DNA of 64,000 bases from Streptococcus ruminantium (GTDB taxonomy: Bacteria; Bacillota; Bacilli; Lactobacillales; Streptococcaceae): the NCBI RefSeq assembly GCF_003609975.1, contig NZ_AP018400.1, positions 31,001 to 95,000 of the forward strand. The letters are read 5' to 3'. The position numbers were made by a program, and so were the translations under genes. Each line of letters opens with the position of its first letter. The stretch's first letter is position 1. This document shows positions 35,740 through 44,330 of this stretch, in pieces. The notes under the pieces are model-generated. The model did not search any database. It was not told the DNA's origin and saw only the letters and a list, made by a program, of their open reading frames with translations.

Positions 35740-36921
35740 ATGAAAGCAGAACTAATCGCTGTTGGAACGGAGATTTTAACAGGGCAGATTGTTAATACGA
35801 ATACTCAGTTTCTATCCGAAAAATGTGCAGAGCTGGGAATTGATGTCTACTTCCACACAAGTGTTGGAGACAACCAAGGTAGACTTTTACAGGTGCTGGA
35901 TATAGCCAGTAGACGCAGTGATTTGGTCATTCTATGTGGAGGTCTTGGCCCTACGGAAGATGATTTAACCAAACAAACATTAGCTCGATTTTTAGGGAAA
36001 GAATTAGTTTTGGATGAGCAGGCCAAGCTTAAATTAGACCGTTTTTTTGCTAGTCGTCCAGGTCGTATTCGCACACCTAACAATGAACGTCAGGCACAGA
36101 TTGTAGCAGGAAGTACCCCCTTGCAAAATCCTGCTGGTTTAGCCGTTGGGGGATTGATTGAGCAAGAAGGAATAACCTATGTTGTACTTCCAGGCCCTCC
36201 GAGTGAGCTGAAAGCTATGTTTACTACCAGTCTATTGCCGATGCTAGGCAATTCTCATAGCCAACTTTACTCACGGGTTCTGAGATTTTTTGGTATTGGA
36301 GAAAGTCAGCTGGTGACGATTTTAGCAGATTTGATTGATAATCAGACTAATCCAACTTTAGCACCTTATGCTAAAGTCGGTGAAGTCACCTTGCGCCTGT
36401 CTACCAAAGCTACTTGCCAAGAAGAAGCAGATCAAGTATTGGATCGTTTAGAAACACAAATTTTGCAACGTGATAAACTAGCAGAGTATTTCTATGCCTA
36501 TGGTGAAGAAAATAGTCTGGTGAAATTGGTGGCGACCAGCTTGGCGGGGAAAGAGCAAACTCTGGCTGTATGGGAACAGGGGACGGGTGGGCTCTTACAA
36601 GCAGAATTGAGTTTGGCGCTGGCCGAACAGCCTTATTTTATCGGAGGTAGTGTTGTTGGTCAGAAAGGAGCTGATTCGGGCAATTTGTCTGTTCAAGCAA
36701 GCGGTATTCGTGACGATCTACAAGCCGATTTAGGTTTAGCTATGTCGGTTTTTATCAAGCCGTCCTCAACGGTAGACAACGTTCTTGCCAAGATCTCACT
36801 GGCCTTATCAAGTCCTTCTGGAGTTATTCAAAAGGAGCTAGATTTGGGAGGTTATTCATGGCAACATATCCGTCAACTAGCTTGTTTACAAGCTCTAGAT
36901 TTTGTACGAAATACTTTGTGA
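35740..36921 (+). CDS. cinA: Competence/damage-inducible protein CinA
   Basis: CinA is made in competence and, in pneumococcus, brings RecA to the membrane. The 393 residues have an N-terminal molybdopterin-binding-like domain (AVGTEILTGQIVNTN, GGLGPTEDD, LPGPPSE) and a C-terminal part of the CinA/PncC kind that is short and lacks the usual clear deamidase glycine pattern in my reading. AAGGAGGA precedes the ATG. recA follows after 51 bases, the arrangement cinA-recA being general in streptococci. Confidence 0.93.
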   Translation: MKAELIAVGTEILTGQIVNTNTQFLSEKCAELGIDVYFHTSVGDNQGRLLQVLDIASRRSDLVILCGGLGPTEDDLTKQTLARFLGKELVLDEQAKLKLDRFFASRPGRIRTPNNERQAQIVAGSTPLQNPAGLAVGGLIEQEGITYVVLPGPPSELKAMFTTSLLPMLGNSHSQLYSRVLRFFGIGESQLVTILADLIDNQTNPTLAPYAKVGEVTLRLSTKATCQEEADQVLDRLETQILQRDKLAEYFYAYGEENSLVKLVATSLAGKEQTLAVWEQGTGGLLQAELSLALAEQPYFIGGSVVGQKGADSGNLSVQASGIRDDLQADLGLAMSVFIKPSSTVDNVLAKISLALSSPSGVIQKELDLGGYSWQHIRQLACLQALDFVRNTL

Positions 36922-36943
36922 AATAACAGAGTTTTGCTATAAT
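36916..36943 (+). promoter_or_regulatory. recA promoter
   Basis: TTGTGA (36916-36921), 16 bases, extended -10 TGCTATAAT with TATAAT at 36938-36943. It gives recA a basal promoter apart from read-through from cinA. Confidence 0.6.
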
Positions 36944-36972
36944 GATTTAAGTAAGAAAAGAGGAGAAAAGCA

Positions 36973-38115
36973 TTGGCTAAGAAACCAGGAAAAAAATTAG
37001 AAGATATTACAAAGAAATTTGGTGATGAGCGTAAAAAAGCATTGGATGATGCCTTAAAATCAATTGAAAAAGATTTTGGTAAGGGCGCTGTCATGCGCTT
37101 GGGTGAGCGTGCGGAGCAGAAGGTTCAGGTAATGAGTTCTGGAAGCTTGTCTATTGACATCGCTCTTGGTGCGGGTGGCTATCCTAAAGGTCGTATCATT
37201 GAGATTTACGGACCAGAAAGTTCCGGTAAAACAACGGTTGCCCTTCATGCTGTAGCCCAAGCTCAAAAAGAAGGAGGAATTGCAGCCTTTATTGATGCTG
37301 AGCATGCTTTGGATCCTGCCTATGCAGCAGCTCTTGGGGTCAATATTGATGAGTTGCTCTTGTCACAGCCAGATTCAGGTGAGCAAGGTCTTGAAATTGC
37401 AGGAAAATTGATTGATTCAGGAGCAGTTGACTTGGTTGTTGTTGACTCTGTTGCTGCTCTTGTACCACGTGCAGAAATTGATGGGGATATTGGTGATAGC
37501 CATGTCGGGTTACAGGCGCGTATGATGAGTCAGGCAATGCGTAAGCTATCAGCTTCTATCAATAAAACCAAAACCATTGCCATTTTTATCAACCAATTGC
37601 GCGAAAAAGTGGGAGTCATGTTTGGTAATCCTGAAACCACACCAGGTGGACGTGCTTTGAAATTTTACGCTTCAGTTCGTATGGATGTTCGAGGAAATAC
37701 TCAAATTAAGGGAACTGGCGATCAGAAAGATCAAAATGTCGGTAAGGAAACCAAGGTGAAAATTGTGAAAAACAAGGTGGCTCCACCGTTTAAAGAGGCT
37801 ATTGTGGAAATCATGTACGGTCAGGGAATTTCACAAACCGGTGAGTTGATTGAGATTGGTAGCAATCTTGGTATCATTCAAAAAGCAGGTGCTTGGTATT
37901 CTTATAATGGAGAAAAAATTGGCCAAGGTTCGGAGAATGCTAAGAAATTCCTTGCAGATCATCCGACTATTTTCGAAGAAATTGACCGTAAAATCCGTAT
38001 TCACTATGGGTTAATCGAGGAAGAATCAGGTTCAACTGAGGTAATCGAAGATCCTACTTTTGAAGGACAAGATGTTATTCTGGATCTAGATGGTGGCATT
38101 GAATTAGAAGAATGA
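36973..38115 (+). CDS. recA: Recombinase RecA
   Basis: RecA forms filaments on single-stranded DNA and performs strand exchange, both in repair and in natural transformation. The 380 residues have Walker [10 protein letters not shown], the [11 protein letters not shown] motif, the L2 loop region [20 protein letters not shown] and an acidic C-terminus. The start codon is TTG at 36973, with AGGAG 7 bases upstream; no ATG fits the conserved N-terminus [16 protein letters not shown]. It closes the repair block. Confidence 0.96.
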   Translation: MAKKPGKKLEDITKKFGDERKKALDDALKSIEKDFGKGAVMRLGERAEQKVQVMSSGSLSIDIALGAGGYPKGRIIEIYGPESSGKTTVALHAVAQAQKEGGIAAFIDAEHALDPAYAAALGVNIDELLLSQPDSGEQGLEIAGKLIDSGAVDLVVVDSVAALVPRAEIDGDIGDSHVGLQARMMSQAMRKLSASINKTKTIAIFINQLREKVGVMFGNPETTPGGRALKFYASVRMDVRGNTQIKGTGDQKDQNVGKETKVKIVKNKVAPPFKEAIVEIMYGQGISQTGELIEIGSNLGIIQKAGAWYSYNGEKIGQGSENAKKFLADHPTIFEEIDRKIRIHYGLIEEESGSTEVIEDPTFEGQDVILDLDGGIELEE

Positions 38116-38203
38116 TCCTTTTCTTGATAAGTAAGAATCTGCAGTGAGTTTTTAAACCTGTAGGTTACATTTTACGAATGGTGTTCACATCATGATTGAA
38201 TAC

Positions 38204-38235
38204 AGACAAACATATTTTAGGTGTTTGTCTTTTTA
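38204..38235 (+). terminator. Terminator downstream of recA
   Basis: AGACAAACA (38204-38212) pairs with TGTTTGTCT (38222-38230), followed by TTTTAT. In the rest of the 529-base gap to spx I see only AT-rich sequence and two imperfect TACGAAT motifs (38173, 38315) without genes behind them. Confidence 0.7.
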
Positions 38236-38592
38236 TACTTTCTAGAAAAGTTATCATTTGGATAAAACAAAAGACTATGAAACTATCGGAAGCATAAAAT
38301 AGATACAAGACAAGTACGAATTTTTGATAGAGGTAAATTATAGAGAGCTTCCCCGAATTTGTAGGAGAATGAATATCAAAAATTTTTCCATGAGGTCTCG
38401 GTAACATTCTATCAGATTGATACGTATTGTGTTTGTTCGATTTTCTTTCTTGAACGATTATTTTCCAGCTTTCTTGAGCTAGACTAGATTTTATTTTTAC
38501 GGAACTTAAACATAAAAAATCATAAAAACCGAATTTTTCCCAAAAAATTTAAAGTTTTTTTGAAAAATAGGTCTACAGACTGAGGGATTCTA

Positions 38593-38611
38593 TGGTATAA
38601 TGGTTTATAAT
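38593..38611 (+). promoter_or_regulatory. Two -10 elements before the spx gene
   Basis: TGGTATAAT (TATAAT at 38596-38601, extended form) and a second TATAAT at 38606-38611 lie 35-50 bases before the start codon. No strong -35 is seen. Confidence 0.5.
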
Positions 38612-38644
38612 CTGCTTAATAAGATGTAGCAAAGGGGTGACTAC

Positions 38645-39043
38645 ATGATTAAAATTTATACGGTATCTAGTTGTACTTCTTGTAAGAAAGCGAAAAACTG
38701 GTTAAATGCTCACCAGCTATCCTATAACGAGCATAATCTTGCAAAAGAGGCTATCACCAAGGAAGAAATCTTGAATATTTTGACAAAAACTGAGAATGGT
38801 ATTGCAAGTATCGTGTCGTCAAAGAACCGTTATGCCAAGAGTTTGAATTTTGACATTGAAGAGTTGAGTGTAAACGAAGTTATTGACTTGATTACTTCTA
38901 ATCCGCGTATTTTAAAGAGTCCAATTTTGATCGATGAAAAGCGTCTTCAAGTAGGATATAAAGAGGACGATATTCGCGCATTTTTGCCTCGGGCAGTGCG
39001 TAATGTTGAAAATGCTCAGGCCCGCATGAGAGCAGCTTTATAA
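38645..39043 (+). CDS. spxA: Spx-family transcriptional regulator
   Basis: Spx binds the RNA polymerase alpha C-terminal domain and redirects transcription under oxidative stress. The 132 residues begin [20 protein letters not shown] with the CxxC redox switch at 10-13, an ArsC-like fold, and the RNA polymerase-contacting RPILID-like stretch seen here as [15 protein letters not shown]. Streptococci have two Spx proteins; this copy near recA is typical. It has GGGGTG before the ATG and a terminator after it. RpoA, its partner, is encoded 17 kb further. Confidence 0.9.
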   Translation: MIKIYTVSSCTSCKKAKNWLNAHQLSYNEHNLAKEAITKEEILNILTKTENGIASIVSSKNRYAKSLNFDIEELSVNEVIDLITSNPRILKSPILIDEKRLQVGYKEDDIRAFLPRAVRNVENAQARMRAAL

Positions 39044-39052
39044 GATTGTATG

Positions 39053-39080
39053 GAAAGAACTCTGTTTGAGGGTTCTTTTT
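39053..39080 (+). terminator. Terminator after spxA
   Basis: AAAGAAC (39054-39060) pairs with GTTCTTT around 39073-39079, with a small loop-side stem CTC/GAG and T residues after. Confidence 0.65.
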
Positions 39081-39090
39081 GCGCTTTCTT

Positions 39091-39119
39091 TGAGAATAAT
39101 TCAAATTTGTGATATAATG
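39091..39119 (+). promoter_or_regulatory. Promoter of ireB-ruvX-DUF1292
   Basis: TTGAGA (39091-39096), 17 bases, TATAAT (39114-39119) with TG in extended position. The start codon is 28 bases further. Confidence 0.75.
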
Positions 39120-39146
39120 ATAAAAATAGGGAAAGAAGGTGTGAGT

Positions 39147-39413
39147 ATGGGGTTTACTGAAGAAACTGTTCGTTTTCGCCTAGATGACACCGATAAGCAA
39201 GAGATTAGTAAAACATTAACTAGTGTTTATCGTTCATTGGAAGAAAAGGGCTACAATCCGATTAATCAGATTATTGGCTATGTGTTAAGTGGGGATCCTG
39301 CCTATATTCCTCGATATAATGATGCCCGTAATCAGATTCGTAAGCATGAACGTGATGAGATCATCGAAGAATTGGTGTGTTACTACTTGAAAGGAAATGG
39401 GATTGATCTCTAA
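39147..39413 (+). CDS. ireB: IreB-family regulatory phosphoprotein (UPF0297)
   Basis: This 88-residue protein belongs to the IreB/UPF0297 family. In Enterococcus faecalis IreB is phosphorylated by the serine/threonine kinase IreK on threonines near the N-terminus; here [10 protein letters not shown] offers Thr4 and Thr7. The conserved [25 protein letters not shown] is present. I prefer ATG 39147 to an upstream GTG at 39141. Its stop codon overlaps the ruvX start by one base, and the three-gene order ireB-ruvX-DUF1292 is common in Firmicutes. Confidence 0.88.
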   Translation: MGFTEETVRFRLDDTDKQEISKTLTSVYRSLEEKGYNPINQIIGYVLSGDPAYIPRYNDARNQIRKHERDEIIEELVCYYLKGNGIDL

Positions 39414-39832
39414 TGAGGATAATGGGATTAGATGTCGGTTCAAAGACAGTTGGCGTGGCCATTTCAGATCCACTTGGTTTTACAGCCCAAGGTTTGGAGA
39501 TTATTCCGATTGACGAGAAGAAGGGTGAGTTTGGGCTGGAACGCTTAACAGAATTGGTCAGTCAATACAAGGTTGAGAAGTTTGTTGTCGGTCTGCCTAA
39601 AAATATGAACAATACTAGCGGTCCGCGCGTAGAAGCGAGTAGAGCCTATGGTGATCTGCTAGTGGAACGCTACAAACTCCCCGTTGAGTATCAAGATGAG
39701 CGGCTAACAACTGTCGCAGCAGAGCGGATGTTGATTGAGCGGGCGGATGTCAGTCGAAGCAAGCGTAAAAAAGTTATTGATAAGTTGGCTGCTCAGCTGA
39801 TTTTACAGAATTACTTAGATAGAATATTTTAA
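39413..39832 (+). CDS. ruvX: RuvX/YqgF-type Holliday junction resolvase
   Basis: This 139-residue RNase H-fold protein is a putative Holliday junction resolvase, which in E. coli YqgF also helps mature pre-16S rRNA. It starts [20 protein letters not shown] with the first catalytic aspartate, and has [14 protein letters not shown], then [14 protein letters not shown] with further acidic residues. Start overlaps the ireB stop (TAATG). Spacing of 11 bases leads to the DUF1292 gene. Confidence 0.93.
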   Translation: MRIMGLDVGSKTVGVAISDPLGFTAQGLEIIPIDEKKGEFGLERLTELVSQYKVEKFVVGLPKNMNNTSGPRVEASRAYGDLLVERYKLPVEYQDERLTTVAAERMLIERADVSRSKRKKVIDKLAAQLILQNYLDRIF

Positions 39833-39843
39833 AGGAGACTCTA

Positions 39844-40149
39844 ATGGCACATCATCATGACCACGAACACGACGAACGTGAATTGATTACTTTGGTGGAT
39901 GACCAAGGTAATGAAACACTTTTTGAAATCTTATTGACAATTGACGGTCAAGAGGAATTTGGCAAGAACTATGTTCTCTTGATTCCTGCGAGCGCAGAAG
40001 AAGACGAGAACGGTGAAGTTGAAATTCAAGCTTACTCATATATTGAAAATGAGAATGGTACAGAAGGCGACTTACAACCAATTCCAGAAGATGCGACAGC
40101 AGAATGGGATATGATTGAAGAAGTTTTCAACAGCTTTATGGAGGAATAA
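39844..40149 (+). CDS. DUF1292 protein (UPF0473, YrzB-like)
   Basis: This 101-residue very acidic protein belongs to the DUF1292/UPF0473 family found after ruvX in Firmicutes; function unknown. Its N-terminus is histidine-rich ([13 protein letters not shown]), which might bind metal. [18 protein letters not shown] and the acidic end [14 protein letters not shown] are typical. AAAGGAG precedes the ATG. It ends directly before the first of five tandem terminators. Confidence 0.88.
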   Translation: MAHHHDHEHDERELITLVDDQGNETLFEILLTIDGQEEFGKNYVLLIPASAEEDENGEVEIQAYSYIENENGTEGDLQPIPEDATAEWDMIEEVFNSFMEE

Positions 40150-40150
40150 A

Positions 40151-40370
40151 AAGGTCCAGTGGACCTTTTTATCATGAGCTTGAAAATTAGCAAGCGAGTA
40201 AGGGTCCAGAGGACCTTTTTATCATGAGCTTGAAAATTAGCAGGCGAGTAAGGGTCCAGAGGACCTTTTTATCATGAGCTTGAAAATTAGCAAGCGAGCA
40301 AGTGTCCAGAGGACCTTTTTATCATGAGCTTGAAAATTAGCAGGCGAGTAAGGGTCCAGAGGACCTTTTT
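40151..40370 (+). terminator. Five tandem terminators in a 50-bp repeat array
   Basis: A GGTCC-AGA-GGACC hairpin followed by TTTTT occurs at 40151-40170, 40201-40220, 40251-40270, 40301-40320 and 40351-40370, exactly 50 bases apart. Between them stands a nearly constant 30-base sequence starting ATCATGAGCTTG. The first copy has loop AGT and the fourth has one base change that weakens its stem. After the array up to 40523 I see no gene. Confidence 0.85.
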
Positions 40371-40523
40371 GTTATAATCACAAAAATAGGTCAGCGAGTT
40401 AAAGTTCGGATGGACTGTGTTTGGAAGCTTAAAGTTGAAACGATTGGGAAGTCTTTTGTGCACTCACTAATAAAAGATAGAAAAATATAAAAGGTGACAT
40501 TTCTCATGCTTTGGAGAAGATGG

Positions 40524-41069
40524 ATGATTGAAGAATTCAAAAAAAGTCTGCAAGCAGCTCCGGATATATTGGCTATATTGGAGATTATTGCTGAGCTTAA
40601 TCTGGCAGATTGCTGGCTCTGTGCTGGGACTATTCGTAATTTCGTTTGGAATCAATACAGCTTTGATCGAGATACGGATGTGGATGTCGTGTTTTTTGAT
40701 GAACAAATATCTTATGAAGAAACGTTGGTATTGGAATCTCATTTGCGTAAAAACTATCCTGAGTATAGATGGGAAGTGAAAAATCAAGTCTATATGCATA
40801 TTCACAGTCCAAATACTCCCCCTTACAAATCTAGTAAGGATGCGATAGAAAAATTTCCAGAAAGATGCACGGCAATAGGCCTCCGCCTGGTAGAAGATGG
40901 ACAACTAGAAGTTTATTCCCCTTTTGGAGTGGAGGATATGTATAATTATCTAGTCAGACCAACACCGCATTTTAAGATTGATCCTGAACGTATGCTTCTC
41001 TACCGAGCAAGAATAACTAAGAAAAATTGGTCGGATAAATGGCCAACACTAACGATAGAAAGTATATAA
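40524..41069 (+). CDS. Nucleotidyltransferase-like protein (DUF925 family)
   Basis: This 181-residue protein resembles the nucleotidyltransferase-like family DUF925. It has ADCWLCAGTIRNFVW, then FDRDTDVDVVFFDE, where the two aspartates fit the metal site of a minimal nucleotidyltransferase fold, and the C-terminal LLYRARITKKNWSDKWP typical of the family. I chose ATG 40524 with GGAG 7 bases upstream; frames from 40494 or 40506 are possible. It stands alone between a terminator array and the comX promoter. Its substrate is not known. Confidence 0.8.
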   Translation: MIEEFKKSLQAAPDILAILEIIAELNLADCWLCAGTIRNFVWNQYSFDRDTDVDVVFFDEQISYEETLVLESHLRKNYPEYRWEVKNQVYMHIHSPNTPPYKSSKDAIEKFPERCTAIGLRLVEDGQLEVYSPFGVEDMYNYLVRPTPHFKIDPERMLLYRARITKKNWSDKWPTLTIESI

Positions 41070-41090
41070 TGATCTCCAATAGAAATAAGT

Positions 41091-41133
41091 GGACAAAAAT
41101 GTCCTGTTGAATCAATTCCCTTTTCGATAAACT
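41091..41133 (+). promoter_or_regulatory. ComR box and promoter of comX
   Basis: GGACA-AAAA-TGTCC (41091-41104) is a perfect inverted repeat, and TAAACT at 41128-41133 is the -10, again 23 bases after the box. The stretch TGTCCTGTTGAATCAAT is shared with the comS promoter. Confidence 0.88.
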
Positions 41134-41161
41134 AAGACCATCAATTAAAGGAGATCAGGTC

Positions 41162-41632
41162 ATGGAATTTGAAAAGGTTTATTCAAAAGTGAAAGGGATC
41201 GTCCACAAGGCCCGTAAAGATTTTTATGTTAAACTATGGGAAAAGGGAGACTGGGAGCAAGAAGGGATGATGGTCTTGTTTGAATTATTGGATGCACAAC
41301 CAAATCTCTTGGAGGAGTCTGATAGATTATACTGTTATTTCAAGGTGAAATTTAGAAACCATATCAAAGATGTGATTCGCAAACAAGAAAGTCAGAAGCG
41401 AAAATTTGATCGAATGGCGCACGAAGAAATTCATGGTCTCTCACACATGATTCAATCACCTGGTCTAATCAATGATGAGTTATTGATGCTGCGAGCTGCT
41501 TTGAGAGAGTACCGGAAAAATCTTTCACCGAGCCAGCAAGAAAATTATGAAAAACTCATGAGTGGTCAATGTTTCAATGGTCGTCGCAAAATGATTCGTG
41601 ACCTGCAGGAATACTTGAAAGATTTTCGCTAG
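41162..41632 (+). CDS. comX: Competence sigma factor ComX (SigX)
   Basis: ComX directs RNA polymerase to TNCGAATA promoters of late competence genes. The 156 residues begin MEFEKVYSKVKGIVHKARKD and include the sigma region 2-like part (WEQEGMMVLFELLD, CYFKVKFRNHIKDVIRKQESQKRK) and a region 4-like tail (LREYRKNLSPSQQENYEKL). AAAGGAG precedes ATG 41162. Control by ComR is clear from the box upstream. At least five exact ComX boxes occur in this same window. Confidence 0.93.
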   Translation: MEFEKVYSKVKGIVHKARKDFYVKLWEKGDWEQEGMMVLFELLDAQPNLLEESDRLYCYFKVKFRNHIKDVIRKQESQKRKFDRMAHEEIHGLSHMIQSPGLINDELLMLRAALREYRKNLSPSQQENYEKLMSGQCFNGRRKMIRDLQEYLKDFR

Positions 41633-41950
41633 TGAAACAAGTACAGTTGCTAAGGCTTTTATAGCTTCCTAATTTTCAACTGTTCAGGAGTAAATAGTTA
41701 GGAGTTGTAAATAGAGTATACGCAGTTCGTTTCAAAAGCTGTAGCTAATAATCTAATACTTCCTTATTTTAAGTATTGCTTTTTAATCATCTGGTGGATT
41801 GATTTTGTCAGGTGAGGCATGCTCAAAGCTTCTTAGTGATTGGAAAATGCACCGAGGAAGTGTTTTTCTAATTTCATCATTTTTCAATGTTGCGGCAGCA
41901 GATCGAGTTCCTTCATTTATTTTGAAAGATAAGCAAAGATGATTACAGTG

Positions 41951-41979
41951 TCCCAAAGCTATAGCTTCGGGATTTTTTT
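41951..41979 (+). terminator. Terminator upstream of the ribosomal operon
   Basis: TCCCAAAGCT (41951-41960) pairs with AGCTTCGGGA (41963-41972), one mismatch, then seven T residues. The 318 bases between comX and here are AT-rich and show no credible gene. Confidence 0.65.
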
Positions 41980-41990
41980 AAAAAATTGGG

Positions 41991-42033
41991 TATAATTCCT
42001 TGCATTGTCAAGGAAAATCTGATAAACTATTCT
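41991..42033 (+). promoter_or_regulatory. Promoter region of the S10 operon
   Basis: Two overlapping sigma-A promoters can be read, TTGCAT (42000-42005)/TAAACT (42023-42028) and TTGTCA (42005-42010)/TATTCT (42028-42033), both with 17-base spacers. A TATAAT is also at 41991-41996. I cannot say which is used. Confidence 0.5.
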
Positions 42034-42150
42034 GGTGCCGTAAAAATTACGGTTGTAGCTTTGATGCAAGAGGTTGCGACACGCTCGGTTGCATTGCCAC
42101 GCAACTCGTGTTGGTTTTCTTGTGGAGCTAGCCTATTATTTTAAATAGAC
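42034..42150 (+). promoter_or_regulatory. S10 operon leader, possible L4-binding autoregulatory RNA
   Basis: The long 5' leader starts with hairpin CCGTAA/TTACGG (near 42038-42053) and continues with GGTTGCGACACGCTCGG...GTTGCATTG...ACGCAAC, which can form a branched fold. Firmicute S10 operons are known to carry an L4-type leader at this place. The identification rests on position and structure. Confidence 0.5.
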
Positions 42151-42165
42151 GAAAAGGAGAAAAAG

Positions 42166-42474
42166 ATGGCAAACAAAAAAATCCGCATCCGCTTGAAGGC
42201 GTACGAACATCGTACACTTGATACAGCTGCTGCAAAAATCGTTGAGACTGCAACTCGCACAGGTGCTCAGGTAGCAGGTCCGGTTCCGCTTCCAACAGAA
42301 CGCAGCCTCTACACAATCATTCGTGCGACTCACAAGTACAAAGATTCTCGTGAGCAGTTCGAAATGCGTACACACAAGCGCTTGATCGATATCATTAACC
42401 CAACTCAAAAAACAGTTGATGCTTTGATGAAATTGGATCTTCCAAGTGGTGTAAACGTCGAGATTAAATTGTAA
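42166..42474 (+). CDS. rpsJ: 30S ribosomal protein S10
   Basis: S10 is part of the 30S head and also forms the NusB-S10 (NusE) antitermination unit. The 102 residues begin [16 protein letters not shown] and contain [36 protein letters not shown], with the signature around residues 30-65. It is the first gene of the S10-spc-alpha block. The ribosome site is AAAAGGAG. It is followed by an unusual 265-base gap with a hairpin repeat before rplC. Confidence 0.97.
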   Translation: MANKKIRIRLKAYEHRTLDTAAAKIVETATRTGAQVAGPVPLPTERSLYTIIRATHKYKDSREQFEMRTHKRLIDIINPTQKTVDALMKLDLPSGVNVEIKL

Positions 42475-42508
42475 GAAGCCATACGGCGAAAGCAAGTGTT
42501 CAAATGGA

Positions 42509-42670
42509 CTTGAACACGAGCTAGACTCTGTGTGAAAGAGGGATACGTAATCGTTTCAATCTTGGTGATCACGGTTGTGGATTCCTTGTAAGTATAAACT
42601 TTTCAATGAGACGAAAGTTTCTCTGTCAAGTTTTCTATTTTCGCCCTGAGTTTGATGCTCTTTGTATCTT
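42509..42670 (-). repeat. BOX-like hairpin repeat, reverse orientation, rpsJ-rplC gap
   Basis: This copy runs from CTTGAACACGAGCT to GCTCTTTGTATCTT and contains AGACGAAAGTTTCTCTGTC and GTTTTCTATTTTCGCC, the reverse complement of the core of forward copies. It is longer than most (about 162 bases) and divides the S10 operon between S10 and L3. Confidence 0.65.
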
Positions 42671-42739
42671 GATTTTGAGCATAAAAAACGCTCGTTAAAA
42701 ACTTTTTAAATATAAAATAAGAAAAGGAATAATTTTCTC

Positions 42740-43366
42740 ATGACAAAAGGAATCTTAGGGAAAAAAGTGGGAATGACTCAAATCTTCACTGAATCTGGTG
42801 AATTTATCCCTGTTACTGTCATCGAAGCAACTCCAAACGTTGTTCTTCAAGTGAAAACTGTTGAGACTGATGGCTATGCTGCGGTTCAAGTTGGTTTTGA
42901 TGACAAACGCGAAGTTTTGAGCAACAAACCTGCCAAAGGCCATGTAGCTAAAGCTAACACAGCTCCTAAGCGCTTCATTCGTGAATTTAAAAACATTGAA
43001 GGCTTGGAAGTTGGTGCGGAACTAACAGTTGAACAATTTGCGGCTGGAGATGTTGTGGATGTAACTGGTACATCTAAAGGTAAAGGTTTCCAAGGTGTTA
43101 TCAAACGCCATGGACAATCACGTGGCCCTATGGCTCACGGTTCTCGTTACCACCGTCGTCCAGGTTCTATGGGTCCTGTTGCACCTAACCGTGTATTTAA
43201 GGGTAAAAACCTTGCAGGTCGCATGGGTGGCAACCGTGTAACAATTCAAAACCTTGAAATTGTACAAGTTGTTCCAGAAAAGAACGTTATCCTTATCAAA
43301 GGTAATGTACCAGGTGCTAAGAAATCTCTTATCACTATCAAATCAGCAGTTAAAGCTGGTAAATAA
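42740..43366 (+). CDS. rplC: 50S ribosomal protein L3
   Basis: L3 starts assembly of the 50S subunit and reaches the peptidyl transferase centre. The 208 residues begin [15 protein letters not shown] and contain [17 protein letters not shown] and [18 protein letters not shown] sequence ([13 protein letters not shown]), the conserved core loop. Start ATG 42740 has AAAAGGAA upstream. It is separated from rpsJ by a repeat-filled gap and from rplD by 24 bases. Confidence 0.97.
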   Translation: MTKGILGKKVGMTQIFTESGEFIPVTVIEATPNVVLQVKTVETDGYAAVQVGFDDKREVLSNKPAKGHVAKANTAPKRFIREFKNIEGLEVGAELTVEQFAAGDVVDVTGTSKGKGFQGVIKRHGQSRGPMAHGSRYHRRPGSMGPVAPNRVFKGKNLAGRMGGNRVTIQNLEIVQVVPEKNVILIKGNVPGAKKSLITIKSAVKAGK

Positions 43367-43390
43367 TAAGGAAAGGGGAAATCAGTCGAA

Positions 43391-44014
43391 ATGGCAAACG
43401 TAACATTATTTGACCAAACTGGTAAACAAGCTGGTGAAGTAGTTCTTAATGATTCAGTCTTTGGTATTGAGCCAAACCAAGCAGTTGTCTTTGATGTCAT
43501 CATCAGCCAACGTGCTAGCCTTCGTCAAGGTACTCACGCAGTTAAAAACCGCTCAGCAGTTTCAGGTGGCGGACGCAAACCATGGCGTCAAAAAGGAACT
43601 GGGCGCGCTCGTCAAGGTTCTATCCGTTCACCACAATGGCGTGGTGGTGGTGTAGTCTTTGGACCAACTCCACGTTCATATGCGTACAAACTTCCACAAA
43701 AAGTTCGTCGCTTGGCACTCAAATCTGTCTACTCAGAAAAAGTTGCTGAAAACAAATTTGTAGCTGTTAACTCGCTTGAATTCACAGCTCCAAAAACTGC
43801 TGAATTTGCAAAAGTACTTGCAGCATTGAGCATTGATTCTAAAGTCCTTGTTATTCTTGAAGAAGGAAACGAATTCGCAGCTCTTTCAGCTCGCAACCTT
43901 CCAAATGTGAAAGTTGCTACTGCAACAACTGCAAGTGTCCTTGACATTGCAAATGCAGACAAACTTCTTGTAACTCAAGCAGCTATCTCTAAAATTGAGG
44001 AGGTTCTTGCATAA
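43391..44014 (+). CDS. rplD: 50S ribosomal protein L4
   Basis: L4 lines the exit tunnel and in many bacteria represses its own S10 operon by binding the leader RNA, which could act here on the leader at 42034. The 207 residues contain the tunnel loop [19 protein letters not shown] and [13 protein letters not shown]. Its stop codon overlaps the rplW start by one base, so L4 and L23 translation is coupled. Confidence 0.97.
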   Translation: MANVTLFDQTGKQAGEVVLNDSVFGIEPNQAVVFDVIISQRASLRQGTHAVKNRSAVSGGGRKPWRQKGTGRARQGSIRSPQWRGGGVVFGPTPRSYAYKLPQKVRRLALKSVYSEKVAENKFVAVNSLEFTAPKTAEFAKVLAALSIDSKVLVILEEGNEFAALSARNLPNVKVATATTASVLDIANADKLLVTQAAISKIEEVLA

Positions 44015-44313
44015 TGAATTTGTATGATGTTATCAAAAAACCTGTCATCACAGAAAGCTCAATGGGCCAACTCGAAGCAGGCAAGTATGTATTTGAAGTT
44101 GACACTCGTGCACACAAACTCTTGATCAAACAAGCTGTTGAAGCAGCGTTTGAAGGTGTTAAAGTTGCAAATGTTAACACAATCAACGTGAAACCTAAAA
44201 CAAAGCGCGTAGGTCGCTATGTTGGTCGCACAAATAAAGTGAAAAAAGCAATCATCACATTGACTGCTGATTCAAAAGCGATCGAATTGTTCGCTACAGC
44301 TGACGCTGAATAA
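44014..44313 (+). CDS. rplW: 50S ribosomal protein L23
   Basis: L23 lies at the tunnel exit and docks trigger factor and SRP. The 99 residues start [14 protein letters not shown] and contain [19 protein letters not shown] and [13 protein letters not shown], as usual for the bacterial form. It begins in the rplD stop (TAATG) and ends 17 bases before rplB. Confidence 0.97.
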   Translation: MNLYDVIKKPVITESSMGQLEAGKYVFEVDTRAHKLLIKQAVEAAFEGVKVANVNTINVKPKTKRVGRYVGRTNKVKKAIITLTADSKAIELFATADAE

Positions 44314-44330
44314 TCAAAGGAGGAATTAAC

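Noticed and set aside
36905..36912. TACGAAAT inside the end of cinA as a ComX box for recA.
   Set aside because: It is within coding sequence and lacks the last conserved bases; a normal promoter for recA is just downstream.
38173..38180. TACGAATG, one base from a ComX box, downstream of recA; also TACGAATT at 38315.
   Set aside because: No open frame follows either site within reach, and the surrounding DNA is AT-rich, where such words arise by chance.
38165..38407. An 80-codon minus-strand frame in the recA-spxA gap.
   Set aside because: It runs through the recA terminator and has no promoter, ribosome site or family likeness.
40151..40370. The 50-bp tandem array could be taken for a CRISPR array.
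   Set aside because: Spacers between the hairpins are nearly identical to each other and each unit ends in a T-run, so it is a terminator array. No cas gene is near.
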